DNA of 64,000 nt. It comes from Hyphodiscus hymeniophilus. Lineage: Eukaryota; Ascomycota; Leotiomycetes; Helotiales; Hyphodiscaceae. Positions 21,501 through 33,700 of this stretch are shown in pieces. Each line of letters starts with the position of its first letter. The stretch's first letter is position 1. The position numbers and the translations under genes were made by a program. Location of the stretch: assembly GCA_016508695.1 (NCBI GenBank), contig VNKQ01000013.1:186001-250000 (forward strand), in the 5' to 3' direction. A model generated the notes under the pieces. It was not told the DNA's origin. It searched no databases and worked only from the letters and a program-made list of their open reading frames with translations.

Positions 21501-23627
21501 ATGTCGACGCACGCAAACCTGCCGGCAGGGTTCGTGATCACATCCATAAACGGGAAAAGATGTACGCAGGTGCCCAGGTCACTCACAACTGTCGCCGGCG
21601 AGACTTTATTCGCAAACACGACAAGGGAGGCGGCCGTACAGTCGACGACTCCCATCGCTCCTCCACCTGAGAGTACCACTTCAAGTGCTGAAGTTCAAGG
21701 TAACTCATCTCTGGATACGGCTTCTTCCATCTCTACATCGAGCGCAGCTCCAACAACTTCTATAGTCTCTACATCCTCCTCTACCCCCGAGCCTGAGACT
21801 ACGACATCCTCTATCCCTCCACCTGCTGCCACGATAACCTCAGTTACTCCAGTCGAGTCGATAACTCCAGCGGCAGCTTCGAGTACGAGTAAGCCACCAA
21901 CATCAGCCTCGCCTATATCGACGACTACCACCCCAACAGTGTCCTCGATTACCGCGACACCAATCCTACAGAGCGAGGTCTCTGCTACACCAAGTTCGAC
22001 TGAGATAGGAACTATTGAAAATAATGGGTTTACCTCTGTTGTACCGTCCTCGAGATCATCGACATCAATCACTTCTACGACAACCTCCGGGCCTGTAGCA
22101 GAATCATCAGCAGCGATTGGGATTGCCTCGAATTCAGAAGTGACAGCCGCACCTGTTGTAGGTGGAGTTCTTGGGAGTGTTGCCTTCCTTGGAATAATTG
22201 GGTTATTACTATGGTTCTTGAGACGGAGGAAAAGGAAGGTCTCTCTCCTAACGCCTCTGACGACCGGGACAAAAGAGCGCTTCTACGAGATCGACAGCGG
22301 TTCAGTGGGGCCAACAAGGCGCAGCACGAAATGGAAAGCAACATTAGAATACCAATCAGAAAAACTACGAGACCAAGTAGCTGTCGTAGTTGCCGGCGCA
22401 GTAGGAGTAGGAGCATCACTCAAGACAAAATTAGCAGGCGACCGAAGCGACACACCAAGCGTTGATCTGGATAGAGGTAACTCACAATTCCTCGACGGAC
22501 CGATACCACAGCATAGTCGCAACAATTCCTCCGTTTTGTCAAGCCACACCGGAAACGTCACAGTTCAAGATCGCTTTGATGATTGGTGGCAGCGCTTCAC
22601 AGACGGCATGAACTTCAACTGGCGCCTCCGGCAACGTGACAGGCAGTCAATGGATCTCTTTGCTTCAGCACGTAGCATGTCAGAGCAACAAGCGAACATT
22701 AATCGGCCGCCAGATTTCTCGCAACTCCTTGGCATGGATGATAGAGAACTCCATTTACAAGCGGAAAGACGAAGAGCTTCGTTTGGTCATTCCCCCCCAC
22801 AGATCGGGTCACTAGGTCTCGATTTCTCAACGCAACAAGACCCCTTCGCCGACCCCCCTTCTAAGGCTCCTGGACATGTGCAAAATCCAGCAATGAAACT
22901 ACCGAGTACCTCGCCGGGATCAAACCCCTTCGCGGATCCCATCAACCCACCCACACGTTCCATCCCCAAGCAAAACAGCTACATATCCGATATCCGCCGC
23001 TTACGGGGTCTCTCCATAGACACCACAAAATCCAATCATTTTTCCAATCCACCTCCCACCATCAACACAAACCCAAATATCCCACCCACAACAACGAACA
23101 ATAAAACCACCTCCCTATTCCCAACATCCCGCTACCCCTCCTCCATAGCGCCCTCCCGGGATTCTTACCGCGATACACTCTCATCATCCATCTCCACCAA
23201 CGCGCGGAAAGGTAAAGGCCGCTCTGACCCCTTCGACCTCGAGCGTCCCGAGCTCTGGCGTCCAAAATTCGATGACTCGATGCCGACGCCAAGGGATTCG
23301 ACAAGAGATCTGTATCCGGATCCGCTACGAACCCCCGGGAGGCATTCAATTGAAGATAGGAAAGGACCCTTGGTTGGGATCCAGCCGAGGATCGTCAGTA
23401 CGATGAATGACACGAGAAATGGGAGGGTGGTCAGCGAGACGGGGACGTATGCGAGTAAGTACAGTAGTGGGGTGGGTAGCGAGATGGAATGGGGGGATCC
23501 GGGGCCGGATATTGGGAGTGAGAGGACTGGGGGGGATCGGTTGAGGGAGAAAGGGGATGGGAATGTAAGTCCGATGAGTGTGGAGAGTAAGGCTAGCAGC
23601 CGAGGAGGTGTTGGGAAGGCTATGTGA
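21501..23627 (+). CDS. Ser/Thr-rich single-pass membrane protein (Mid2/Wsc-sensor or SKG6-like architecture), 708 aa
   Basis: A single exon encodes about 200 residues very rich in Ser, Thr and Pro, the look of an O-mannosylated stalk. One transmembrane helix follows at residues about 219-241 (VVGGVLGSVAFLGIIGLLLW) and is closed by a strong positive stop, RRRKRK. The cytoplasmic tail is about 460 residues long and has repeated Asn-Pro-Phe-like boxes (DPFADPP, NPFADP, DPFDLE). This fits plasma-membrane wall-stress sensors or polarity proteins with a fungal SKG6-type membrane segment. The N-terminus (MSTHANLPAGFVITSINGKR) has no signal peptide, so the helix may act as a reverse signal-anchor, or an upstream exon is missing. 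The exact family is not assigned. Confidence 0.8.
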   Translation: MSTHANLPAGFVITSINGKRCTQVPRSLTTVAGETLFANTTREAAVQSTTPIAPPPESTTSSAEVQGNSSLDTASSISTSSAAPTTSIVSTSSSTPEPETTTSSIPPPAATITSVTPVESITPAAASSTSKPPTSASPISTTTTPTVSSITATPILQSEVSATPSSTEIGTIENNGFTSVVPSSRSSTSITSTTTSGPVAESSAAIGIASNSEVTAAPVVGGVLGSVAFLGIIGLLLWFLRRRKRKVSLLTPLTTGTKERFYEIDSGSVGPTRRSTKWKATLEYQSEKLRDQVAVVVAGAVGVGASLKTKLAGDRSDTPSVDLDRGNSQFLDGPIPQHSRNNSSVLSSHTGNVTVQDRFDDWWQRFTDGMNFNWRLRQRDRQSMDLFASARSMSEQQANINRPPDFSQLLGMDDRELHLQAERRRASFGHSPPQIGSLGLDFSTQQDPFADPPSKAPGHVQNPAMKLPSTSPGSNPFADPINPPTRSIPKQNSYISDIRRLRGLSIDTTKSNHFSNPPPTINTNPNIPPTTTNNKTTSLFPTSRYPSSIAPSRDSYRDTLSSSISTNARKGKGRSDPFDLERPELWRPKFDDSMPTPRDSTRDLYPDPLRTPGRHSIEDRKGPLVGIQPRIVSTMNDTRNGRVVSETGTYASKYSSGVGSEMEWGDPGPDIGSERTGGDRLREKGDGNVSPMSVESKASSRGGVGKAM

Positions 23628-24080
23628 ACGAAATACCGACGCATGGGCGGACGGTGTTAATGGCCTTGCATTTGTTTGGTTATCATGGTTGTTAGATACT
23701 GTCATGGGAAAAGAGGGCGTTGAAACGAAGGCTATTCGAATGGAGATGGGAGGCACATCGGGCAATACCGAATCAAACCAAAACCTGTACAAAATTTATT
23801 CGTAGTCGTGGATTATGAAGATAGTCTATGTATATTTGCCTCTATGCACGGTACAAGGGTTTTTTTCTTTTTCGCACTGTACGTAAATCCATAAAATTTC
23901 CACCTATTGTCAGGCTTTCGTCTCATCACTTCGTCTCATCATGACCTCGCTTTTTACCTGCCAAAACATGTTTAGCCTGCATCATCTACCTCTACGAAAT
24001 TGCATCAAACCCTTTAAACAACAAGAAGCAAGAATGCATAACGTCAAAGGGGTTAAACTTCAGCAGCAACGCAAGGTAAT
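23628..24080. other. Intergenic region between convergent 3' ends, nothing seen
   Basis: This is an AT-richer stretch holding the 3' flanks of the membrane-protein gene and the phosphoglycerate mutase gene. No coding or repeat signal is visible. Confidence 0.5.
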
Positions 24081-26053
24081 CTAACTCTTAATCAATAGAC
24101 TCTGGCCTGTCATCTCCTCTGGCTGCTTCAAGCCCATAGCCTCGAGAATCGTAGGTGCGACATCTCCGAGGACGCCGTCTGTCTTCTTCAAACTCCAGCC
24201 TTTTGGCGCATTGGCCATGATGAAAGGTACTTTGTTGGTTGTGTGGGAGGTTTTGGGTTTGCCGTCCTCGAATTTCATTTCTTCGGCATTACTAGAGTGT
24301 ATTAAGCACATTGGTAATTCAAGCGCGTCACTTAATGGAAATGGAATCAGAAAGATGAATAGCGTACCCGTGATCCGATGTGATGAACAGAAGGTAGTTC
24401 TCCTTCTTGCACGTCTCATAAATTTCACCAATTCCCTTGTCGGTAGCCGCAACGCCAATGATAGCTGCTTCATAGACACCGGTGTGGCCAACCATATCGG
24501 GAGGCGCGAAATTATTCATGATGAACTCGAATTTCTGCTCGGAAATACGCTTGACCATTTGCTTTGCAACACCAGCAGCGCTCATTTCTGGGGCTTTATC
24601 GTAGGTAGCAACGCTCTTATTTGACGGGACCAGATCCTGGGACTCGTCTCTAGTCTCGAGCGGAAAGACTTTCTCTACTCCTCCGTTAAAGAAGAAGGTT
24701 ACGTGAGCATACTTCTCCGTTTCTGCGACGTGGACTTGGTTTACGCCCTGAGTGCCGAGAGTCTCTGCAAGAACATTGCCCATGTGTTGGGGTGGAGAGG
24801 CAATCTTGAAGGGGTAGTCGAGTTTGTATTGGGTCATGGTGGTGAGGGTGATATTCTTGGGGTATTGGAAATCGGGCTTTGGGGATCTGTCGACATCGCC
24901 CAGAAGTTGAGTGATCTCGCGAACTCGATCGGAACGGTAATTGAAGAAAAAGACTTGATCATTATCTGCGAATGTCAGTGAAAGATCCATAGTCTAGGAC
25001 TTCTCAGGGTCTACCTTGAATGCGAGCTTCCTTGCCATTGACAATAATTGGCTTTAGGAACTCGTCGTTTTCACCCTTGGAGTATCTTTCCTTGATGGTT
25101 TTGACTGGATCATGGCTTTCCTCTCCTTCTCCAAGAATCATACCCTTTAAGGCAACCTCCACTCGGTCCCATCGCTTGTCTCGGTCCATGGCGTAAAATC
25201 GTCCAACAACTGTTGCAATTTCACCAATGCCAATCTCTTTTGTCTTCTCCAATAGTTGCTCCATGTATCCAGCACCAGATTTTGGGTCGGTATCTCGGCC
25301 ATCACCGAAGAAATGGATGTAGACGTGGGGAATCCCAATATCCTTGGCGACTTTCAGAAGAGCGTAAAGGTGATCTTGCTTGGCGTGCTGGAAATCCAAT
25401 CAGTTTGCAGACTCTCACGGCTTCTCCTGCGCAAAGACATACCACTCCGCCATCAGAGATTAAACCAGCCAAATGAAGACGTCCCGTTCCTTCCTTCGCA
25501 GCCTTGAAAGCATTCATGATAACCTCATTCTTGTTGAGCTCTCCTTTCTTGATTGTCTGATCAATTCGAACCACATCCTGCCAAACCACACGTCCGGCAC
25601 CAATATTCAAGTGTCCGACTTCCGAGTTCCCCATCAAACCTTCTGGTAATCCCACGGCCAGAGAGGAGGCCTCAAGCTCCGTATATCCATCCGCGTTCTT
25701 CTGGAAAGCGTCCATCACTGGAGTTTCGGCGGCAGCGATTGCGTCTCCATTTTTGGGAGAGGACTCGACCGGGATTCCCCAACCATCAATGACAACTGCG
25801 CCAGACCACTACTATTAGCCATGATACTTCAAGGTAGACGAGGCAGATGAGGAGGACTAGGATATAATCGGGCTTCTTCGGGGAAAGCTGTTTGGTCTCA
25901 TTGGGAGGCATTGCGGAGGATGAGGATTCCAGACCGGCATGGAGGGAGAGGAATCCGACAAAGTTGCCGGATACATTGAATAGTGGAATAAGGATGAGGA
26001 TACGTGTAAGCTTGGGACGTACTCAGGACTGCTTTGTTCTCAACCTTGACCAT
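24081..26053 (-). CDS. 2,3-bisphosphoglycerate-independent phosphoglycerate mutase (iPGM), five exons, 521 aa
   Basis: Exons: 26053-26023, 25795-25443, 25387-25015, 24965-24368, 24291-24081; 1566 nt in frame. The enzyme interconverts 3- and 2-phosphoglycerate in glycolysis, using two Mn ions and a phosphoserine intermediate. Visible signatures are the N-terminal metal motif (VIDGWGIP), the catalytic Ser loop (GLMGNSEVGHLNIGAGR), IHFFGDGRDTDP, VVGRFYAMDRDKRWDR, FFFNYRSDRVREI, and the C-terminal metal site TSDHGNAEEM, whose Gly codon is split by the last intron. The length matches the family (about 510-525). Filamentous fungi, unlike budding yeast, use this enzyme. The first exon is 31 nt, followed by an unusually long 227-nt intron. 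The start is shared divergently with Med9 at 366 bp. Confidence 0.95.
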
Positions 26054-26419
26054 TTTTGCCGAGTTTCGTCTGTGTGCAACGCCGAAATTAGTCCCCATTT
26101 GCCTGAGTATTGCGCATGGAGAGATCAATCAAGGAACGCACGATAGCAGTAGTATCTTCCTAATCTTTGAGGATACAGAGAACTATGTTTGTGGGATTTC
26201 TGTAGAAGATATGACTGTTGAGGAAAACAGGTGTTTTTGGTGGGGTTCTGTTTGTTTTTTTCGGGAAGGCCCCTCCATCCACTTCCAATAAGGCTGTGAC
26301 GTTGTAGCGTCCCCGAAATCCACATTCAACCAACACATCGATACGAAAATTACAGACAGCAGGCTCTTCATTGAGGTACCATACGACGATTGCCTACCAC
26401 CAGAAGGCAAATAATCACG

Positions 26420-26881
26420 ATGGCAACCTCCACCTCACAAACAACACCACAAACAGCTCTGCTCAACCTTCCCGAAGGCCTCTCTCCCGAGTCAATCGAC
26501 ACGCTCCCCGTCCTCTCGGCGATCCTCTCTCGCCTACAACCACTCACCGCCACAGGTGCGTCTTCAGGTACACCGGCTGAAGCCTCTCCGTCTCAACTCG
26601 CCAGCGGTACAGCTCCGCTGTCTATCAAAGACATTCCTGCGGCGACAGATGATCTGAAGCATAGGTTGCAGAAGGCGAGAGCGCAGGTTAAGGAGTTGCC
26701 AGATATTGAACGGAGCCTCGTGGAGCAGGAGGAAGAGATCAGGGAGTTGGAGGAGAGGATTGGGAAGCAGAGGGAGGTATTGGAGGGGTTGAAAGAGGTC
26801 GGTTTGGCCGCGAAGAGGGAAAGAGAGAACACGGATCAGGGAAAGGAACAGGGACAGGTGATGGATGGTGTCGAAAGCTGA
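26420..26881 (+). CDS. Mediator complex subunit 9 (Med9)-like, 153 aa
   Basis: A single exon begins MATSTSQTTPQTALLNLPEG. It continues with TLPVLSAILSRLQPL, then an LSIKDIPAATDDLKHRLQKA block and a long acidic coiled coil (EEIRELEERIGKQREVLEGL). This order, a short hydrophobic motif followed by a Lys/Arg-rich helix and a coiled coil, matches fungal Med9, a small subunit of the Mediator middle module that bridges RNA polymerase II and activators. The upstream TTG in frame is not needed. The gene is divergent from phosphoglycerate mutase. Other small coiled-coil nuclear proteins cannot be fully excluded. Confidence 0.68.
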   Translation: MATSTSQTTPQTALLNLPEGLSPESIDTLPVLSAILSRLQPLTATGASSGTPAEASPSQLASGTAPLSIKDIPAATDDLKHRLQKARAQVKELPDIERSLVEQEEEIRELEERIGKQREVLEGLKEVGLAAKRERENTDQGKEQGQVMDGVES

Positions 26882-27208
26882 GATACGTGATGAGATGGAA
26901 GAGACAGAAATCATCTTCAGATCTGCAGACACAATGCCTGCAACGGGCACACCTGGTCAACTCAGGTACCTGTCAGATACAGGTTAAACCTCAAGCTATA
27001 AGCTCAGACGCATTACGAAAAGAGCGTCGTCGTAGTGCGGGCCTGGCGAGTGGACATTTAAACGGAGATATACATCACTGTGCTTCGACGAAGCGATTCG
27101 TTCGGGGTATAGAATTTTCGGGACACAACGATGCCCATTTGAGAGACATAAAACAAACATTATTACATTGGCCCAATCTGTGCGCTACGCAACACTCAAC
27201 CCCCCTAC
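26882..27208. other. Short intergenic region between convergent genes, nothing seen
   Basis: This is the 3' flank of the Med9-like gene and of the cofactor C gene. No coding or repeat signal is seen. Confidence 0.5.
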
Positions 27209-28535
27209 TCACTTTCCAATCCCGACCAATTTCAATATATCCTCCAGGCCAACTCCTGGACTTCCTGGTACAACACTAGTCCAAATGTCCTCCTTCAGCC
27301 TCTGGTCCTCTGGTAAGATGTTCCAGTTTGGACTATGCTCAGACTTAAGCCACTTGAAATCATCAACCTGATCCCATTGATTCTGAACGGGCTCCTCAGA
27401 AGCGATCTTCTGCATTTTGAATTAATCGTGCTGGACATTAGGTCTCGGCAGGGATACTTACATGGCATTCTGGGATGGGAGAGAATCGAATGTTATGACA
27501 GTCCTCAATGATAGGTCGACTAGCACAATGGAGATAGATGTCAACATTCTTGCAGTCATGTATCCGAACTTGTCTCGACGCTACCACGATGATGCTATTC
27601 TCGACAGCAGTGATATGAGCAGCCCCTGCCACGTGACCAGCAATGATGAGAGATTCCTTGATACTCTTTAAAGCTAGGCCAGCAAACGGAGCACCATTAG
27701 CCGTTGGCACTGACATGTCGACAATGCATCTGCTGAGTCTAGTCAGCGAGCCTGATGCAGTAGCTCGGGATGCTGACGAAGGAAGAATGATATGAAGACC
27801 GCTGTGACTTGAGATGTTCACGTTCGTTGCTTGTGAGAAACTTGGCTTCCGGATCGGGCCGCCCGCCCTCATCATCTCTTCGTTGTAATTTCTGGGAAAT
27901 GATGGTAGATCACCAATGGTGTCTTTACTGTCCCGTTCGCTGGGCGGTGTCTTGAGGTTTGCCGGGGTAGTAGCCAAGGAAGATTCATTTGACGATGCGA
28001 AGCCCGTTCTAAAGCCAGGGGCAAGGAGGCGCTTTTCTGCAGCGAGCTCAGCGGCATCATTTAAGGAGATGGCCGAGCCATTCTTGCTGGTAGTCTTGAA
28101 CTGAAATCTCGACTTTGGTGCGAACTTTGAGCGGGTTTCTTGTAGCTTCTCTGTGAGAGCCTTGACTGCCTGCGCTAGGTTAGTGAACTTATACGAATAG
28201 TAGTCAAGTGCTCCAACCTGTGCATATGTTCGTTGATCATAAGCTGGAATGAAGCCCGTGGCATCCGTGACCTCATTAGAAAGTCTAGCAATGCCAGCCA
28301 AGCAGTGATCTATAGCATCTTGTCTTTCGCCACCTACTAATGCATAACTCTCGAGCAGGCTCATCTGCTCTTGGATTTCTGAACGCTATTAACACGAGTT
28401 TCAAATTCCTACGAAGAAAGGTATACCGGTGACTTCTTCTTGGAAGTAGCGATAGAACCGCTGCTTAATATCCGACTGTTGACTGACGGCAGCTGGGTCA
28501 AACGCCGGGCGTGCCTTACCTACAGGATTTTCCAT
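27209..28535 (-). CDS. Tubulin-binding cofactor C (TBCC), three exons, 408 aa
   Basis: Exons: 28535-28427, 28378-27462, 27409-27209; 1227 nt in frame. The N-terminal part (DIKQRFYRYFQEEVTEIQEQ, then a helical stretch to about residue 120) fits the spectrin-like TBCC_N domain. The linker is Ser/Pro-rich. The C-terminal half fits the beta-helical C-CAP/cofactor C domain (SLTRLSRCIVDMSV, LIIAGHVAGAAHIT, VASRQVRIHDCKNVDIYLHC, ASRPIIEDCHNIRFSP). The Q-V-R-I-H segment carries the arginine used as a GAP finger on beta-tubulin. The end (VDDFKWLK, SPNWNIL) is the usual conserved tail. The protein works in the cytoplasm in the last step of alpha/beta-tubulin folding, with cofactors A, B, D and E. Introns are regular (49-52 nt). 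Confidence 0.9.
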
Positions 28536-29387
28536 TTCTTTCTGAGAAACGTTACAAGATAATTTCGGAGATTGAATGCGAACTCGTGGATTGGTGAGAA
28601 CTTTTGTGCCGGGCGAGGACGATAATAGTCAGCAAGTTGGTGAAGTTGTACGACTGAACGAGGTGATGCGATGACTTTAGCGGCTGTCAAGGGGAACTCC
28701 AGAGCTAACGCATCAGATCTAACGTCCTAGAGGTATTTTGAGACCCCGGACTTGCAGAGGAGTTGCTGTGTCGGCTAAAGATCAACCTCAATTGATCGCC
28801 ACATTTGTAGAAGTCATAGACTTCAACCGTTGGGGGTTGCCTTTTGAATAAGCACCACAACTCTTTATAAGCTAGTCCAGCATGTGGAATAGAATCATCA
28901 ACAGAATTTTCCACAATAGCTCGAGAAGTCCAACTCTAAAATCTCGATCAGGCCGCGCGTGGGGAAGTTGATCCGATGCGGGGTCAGAGCTGCTGCATTC
29001 GATTAATGGCGCTAAGAGAGTGGAGAACGAGATATCTGCCCACGTGATATGGCCAAATATATTCCGAACTCTTTGAGACTGTCTATGGGCGGACCGGAAT
29101 TCACACAGCACCTGTTTTGGTTTTCCATAGTAGCGTTGCCCCAATTGAAGGGCTAAAGTGGTTCAGATATCTGAATCAGAGAGATACATATGTTTTCAAG
29201 ACTCAAAGGGCAGTCACCTCCCTCTCACCTCCCTCTCACCTCCCTCTCACCTCCCTCTTTAGATCTGTCAAACATCTGATCACCTGTAACTCTAGAGGTT
29301 GTGCGCAATTCTCGTTGATTCTAGTAGCAAGGATTCATCATATGTACACTCAGGAAATGCCCAACGGAAACCGATATCAGGAAAGCT
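28536..29387. other. Intergenic region, only a short tandem repeat seen
   Basis: This lies between the cofactor C start (minus) and the 3' end of the complex I gene. Small ORFs at 28705-28914 and 28872-29144 (minus) have no recognisable sequence. The 11-bp tandem repeat at 29215-29258 is the only structured element. Confidence 0.45.
29215..29258. repeat. Tandem repeat, four perfect copies of CACCTCCCTCT
   Basis: The 11-base unit occurs four times head-to-tail without a mismatch, in non-coding DNA. Confidence 0.95.
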
Positions 29388-30121
29388 TTATGACTTTGGC
29401 ACCTCAATGCCATAGTTCTCCTTGATTCGCTCTGCTCTTCTTTCTTGATATCCTGGACCATAGATTCCTTCCCACTAATTAGCTTTCGTGCGAATGATGG
29501 AGTATAATCGGAGTATACCTCTTCCCTCTCCCAATTCATTGATTGTTTCTTCAATCGGCCTCCGTCTGTTCTTTCTCAAGTGTTCTTTTCGCTCAAATTC
29601 ATCCATTTCTGGGTCCTTCTTGTATCCTGTCAAAGACCCTCCTGTATAATCGTATGCACCAAGGACGACTGCTGTCAAAGCACCGAACCCGAAAACCGCG
29701 GGAGTAGAGCCAGCTATCACAAATTTGTTAGCACCATACTGGCACAAACCCATTGAAGAGCTTCTCACATCTGATGCCCATGAGAGCACCTGCCAGGAAG
29801 CCGCCGATTGCTGGGTTCAAGCTATCATCCTTCTCCCGTAGGTTGGCTGACGCGAATCGTGTGAACTCATATGTACCTCCCATCGCAGCTGCAAGAGGGT
29901 CAGCTAGAGCTCCATTGTGTCTTCCGAGATCGATTGAACAAACCAAACAAGGCAGCCGTGCCTCCTGTCCTGGTGAAGACTCCCCAAGCGCTCACATTTC
30001 TCTTGGTCAGGGTATTTTGAATTGCTGAAACTGCCAGTCCAGCCGAACCAACGATAAGAGTGCCATTGATGGCTGCCTTAACGGCATCCTTTGGATGATA
30101 TCTCTCACCCTCTGGCGCCAT
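29388..30121 (-). CDS. Complex I accessory subunit, NDUFA11 / 21.3 kDa (Tim17-fold), four exons, 190 aa
   Basis: Exons: 30121-29944, 29888-29769, 29713-29519, 29467-29388; 573 nt in frame. The start (MAPEGERYHPKDAVKAAING) and the series of Gly-rich membrane segments (TLIVGSAGLAVSAIQNTL; NPAIGGFLAGALMGIR; AVFGFGALTAVVLGAYDYTG) match the fungal 21.3-kDa subunit of NADH:ubiquinone oxidoreductase, the NDUFA11 homologue of the Tim17/22 fold. The tail (RKNRRRPIEETINELGEGRG, then IYGPGYQERR) is typical. The protein sits in the membrane arm of complex I in the inner mitochondrial membrane. The last intron is spliced at GTGGGAAG rather than the nearer TTAG, because only that keeps the RGIYGPGY motif in frame. 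It shares a divergent promoter with the Ubp2 gene. Confidence 0.9.
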
Positions 30122-30743
30122 GTTGCTTCGGTCGGTAGAGTGAAGTTGGATCTTAGGGCTACAATGTCGTTGATTCAGAGAGTTCAAGCTGCTGCGCGGA
30201 GCGGCACCTTCCAGACGCCGCGAGCTAGCCTCTTTAACGTAGTTCACCTCAGAGGTCAACAGCTCTCCACAAATTCAGGCAAACGAACTTCGAGCTACGC
30301 GGTGCATACATGTTCTTGTAGAAATTTCTGGAGTGTTGTTTCATGACGGTAGACATGCGTCTTTAAACATTTGCTTTCAAAGTCTGCCTTTCTACATACA
30401 AGTAATGTTGCCCAACTTGTTTTGCCTCTTACATCAGCCGAAATATACCATCACCAGCATCGTCCACAAGATTTGACCGTTTGAACGGTTTACCTCGTCG
30501 CCAAACATCCGCCTACAATCTGAATTGAACCATACTTGAGATCAGACCTTTGAAGGAAAAGTGTCTAGCTGCTGGGGATAGGGTGACGATTCTTCTGGCG
30601 CTCAGGGAGTTGGTCTTGCGGAAGGAGGCGGTCGAACTTGACGACGCAGTACTGGATCGTCCTGAAGCTGTCATGGATGACCGGTCGTCACATCTGGGAC
30701 CAGGTTCGTTTCCTAGTCTCCGATCTTCTAGTTGCCATTACCT
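30122..30743. promoter_or_regulatory. Divergent promoter between complex I subunit and Ubp2 genes
   Basis: These 622 bases separate two start codons facing away from each other. An 80-codon plus ORF at 30550-30792 overlaps the Ubp2 start in another frame and probably reflects chance or 5' UTR. No clear TATA box or known site stands out. Confidence 0.45.
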
Positions 30744-33700
30744 ATGGATGCCTGTGAAATTCACGAGCTGTACCACTATCGCCTGGGCTTGAAAGCTAAT
30801 GTCGACGGGCGCGTAGGAAAGACTGCGCCTAGATTAATCACCGACCTCCTCGACCATGATCCCTTGACACCAAAGAAGAATGGAAGGAACATACTTGCAA
30901 AAGCTGCTCCGCAGTTCAGAGGGAAGACTCTACCACCTCGAACGGGGATCCATGATTGTCGGCATGTTCTCATGAAGAAGTTGGAGCGAACAACTGCTCC
31001 TGTTTCGCAAGATCAGCAGCCAGATACATCAACTAGGTATATTATCGCCGCCTATTGTGCGGAGTGTGGCTGTCACTTTGACATCTCGATGGACTTCAGA
31101 AGCCGGGATGGTCGGCAGACTCCCTGCCGACTCTCTGATCCCGACAATCCAATGCATCATCTCCGGCCTGTGGCCTATGCAGATGGTAAGGAGTATGAAG
31201 ACAAGCTTGGTGGATACAACAAGTACGATACAATACTCGAAGCCCATTGTTTCGAATGCTCCGGAGTTGCCTGCCCTCTTGTGGTCAATATCAAGATTTC
31301 CCCACCCAGACTTGGCCCGAAACTACTATCTCTCATTGCGGATCCCAAAAAGGTTTATGCACGTGGCAAAAAAGTCATAGAGGAGGAGCCGCTGAGATTC
31401 GAGGGTCACAAACCAATCGCACCTTATCAAGTACTTGACAACCTTCGCACGTACCTGAAGGATGCGCGACAGGCACAACAAGACCCAGAAAAACTCAAGA
31501 AAATCGCCAAACGAAACAAGAGACTGCTTCTTGGATTTGCCGATGAATGTGACAGTCTTTTCGAATACCTAGACTTCAAGGTGGTGACTGAGCCAGGTCC
31601 AGATCCCAGCGTGGTAAGTGAATTTTCAATCCTCTCTGACGGCCCTTTCATGTGTTGATACTTCGTCCCTTTGAACGCACTTACGTTTCTACCCACATTC
31701 ACTTACCCTTCAACTTTAAGGATGAACCAAGTTACTTCTGGCAGCTCCCACTGATCACGGATGCCAATCAAAACTTCATTGACGACATTTTGGTGGAGAT
31801 TGAACTTGTCCTTCTCAGGCTATCAGAAAACGATCAAGCGAGAGGCGTCAAGGTTCTCAACGTTGGTGTACCTGCCCTGAAAGACATCGAGCGAAGTCTT
31901 GGCTGCTTCGATTACCCGAGAAGGAACAGGACAGTAGATCTTACAACGGAAGAACACCCTCATTACAATAGTCTGGGAGCCGTTGATTCTTTTACGGATG
32001 AACTTCTGAGCTGGGCCTATGATCGACAGTGCGAATGTGATCCCCAGAACAAGCCTCACTACCTGGATTGTTTGACAGACATTGCGAAAGGGCGACAAAG
32101 CTCTGACCTCGAGACTAAAGTCGTCATAGCTACTTCTGCAGGTCAGCATGGTCTGAACGAGATCGAAGAAGCCTTCAAATTCTTCTCGCTCGATCCGGCT
32201 ACCACAGAAGGAGACGACCACATCATCGGCGTATACACCGCCCGGATTGATTCCGCTCCACGCCAAAAAGACGAAGCGAGGCGCTGTCTGAAAGTAATAG
32301 CCAGTGCCAGGAATAGCGAAAAGATCAAAGCCGTTGCAAACGATCAAACGATGTCTTTACATGAGGCACTTGAGTTCTTGAACGTGACCCAGGACACTCC
32401 ATCAGACAGTATTGAGGCGGCCGCCATTGCACTAGTAAGTTTACAATTGCTTCACCTTGATTATTTGAGCATAGTTAAACATTTTATAGGCATTCGATGC
32501 CGATAAATCACGAGTTGCCCGCGCATTAAGAGTCATAGCTACCCACAGAGGTAATGATTACGTTCTTCAAAGCGCCGCCTCACATATGGAAACTGGTGAA
32601 GGTGGTTCGACGCTTTCAGTCACGGATGCCTATACTCGACTCCAAATACCTTCCAATGGGGCGACTTTCCCAGACGAGACTGTGCTGCAATACTATCAGA
32701 CCCTTTCAGGTGAAGCTCCAGTTGGCTCTCAGGTCAGTTTCGACGAAGCTTTACGCACAATAGCGGAAGACCGGAAAAGTGCTTTCTTATTCGCGAAGTT
32801 GGACAATCCTAACGCGGATGTGCAAGCAACCCGTACAACATCTGATGAACCTGTGGGCCTGGAAAATATCGGCAATACCTGCTATCTCAACAGTCTCCTC
32901 CAATTCTACTACACGATACAGCCGCTCAGAGACGTCGTAATGAATTTCGATGCTTATCACGTAGACCCCAACGATCCGGACATAAGAGCAGGAAGGAAGC
33001 GCGTGGGAAACCGAGTAGTTGACCGGGCGGAGGTCGTCAAGGCACAGAAGTGTAAGTCCGAGTCTCATTCCAAAATTTCTGTTCTGAACTTAGCTAGTTG
33101 TCACTGAATTGCACGGCTTGTATGAAAATCTCATGACAGCCTCGACAAGATCCGTTAAGCCCACGAAACAACTTGCAAAATCCACCTTCATCACACCGGC
33201 CTTAGAAGAGAATTTCAGAGTATATCGCAAACAATCAATAAGCAGTCCTGATGGGCCCCCTCCCTTGTCGTCCATTTTTGATCGTCCAATCTTTGGTCCC
33301 GAAGGTCCGCCTCCACCTCTGCATCGGCTGCCAACAACAGATGAAGATGTAGAGATGGTCGACCAAGCCAATGAAAAGATACCAGACAATAAAAGTGATA
33401 GCAGTGAAGCGACTCTCATCGAAATGGACGCCGAGCCAGAACAGCCTTCTTCGTACAACGATAGCAAAGGCAACCAACTCTTTCCAATCGATGTAAAAGC
33501 CGAAGCCCCTGAGGTAGAGAGCAACCCCTTCGCGGATGACACCGTTATGATCAATGGAGACAGTCTGGACACTGATTCCAAGCTTCCCACACCACCCGAA
33601 AACCCTCCTCCTGTGCCTCCGCGAAATAAGGCCGGGCTCAGTATTCGGACGACCGATACGAAGGAGATTACCGAATCCGAAGAGGATGGCCTATGGCAGT

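Noticed and set aside
24211..24981. Plus-strand ORFs opposite phosphoglycerate mutase
   Set aside because: Shadows of a well-conserved enzyme on the other strand with exact splice phases.
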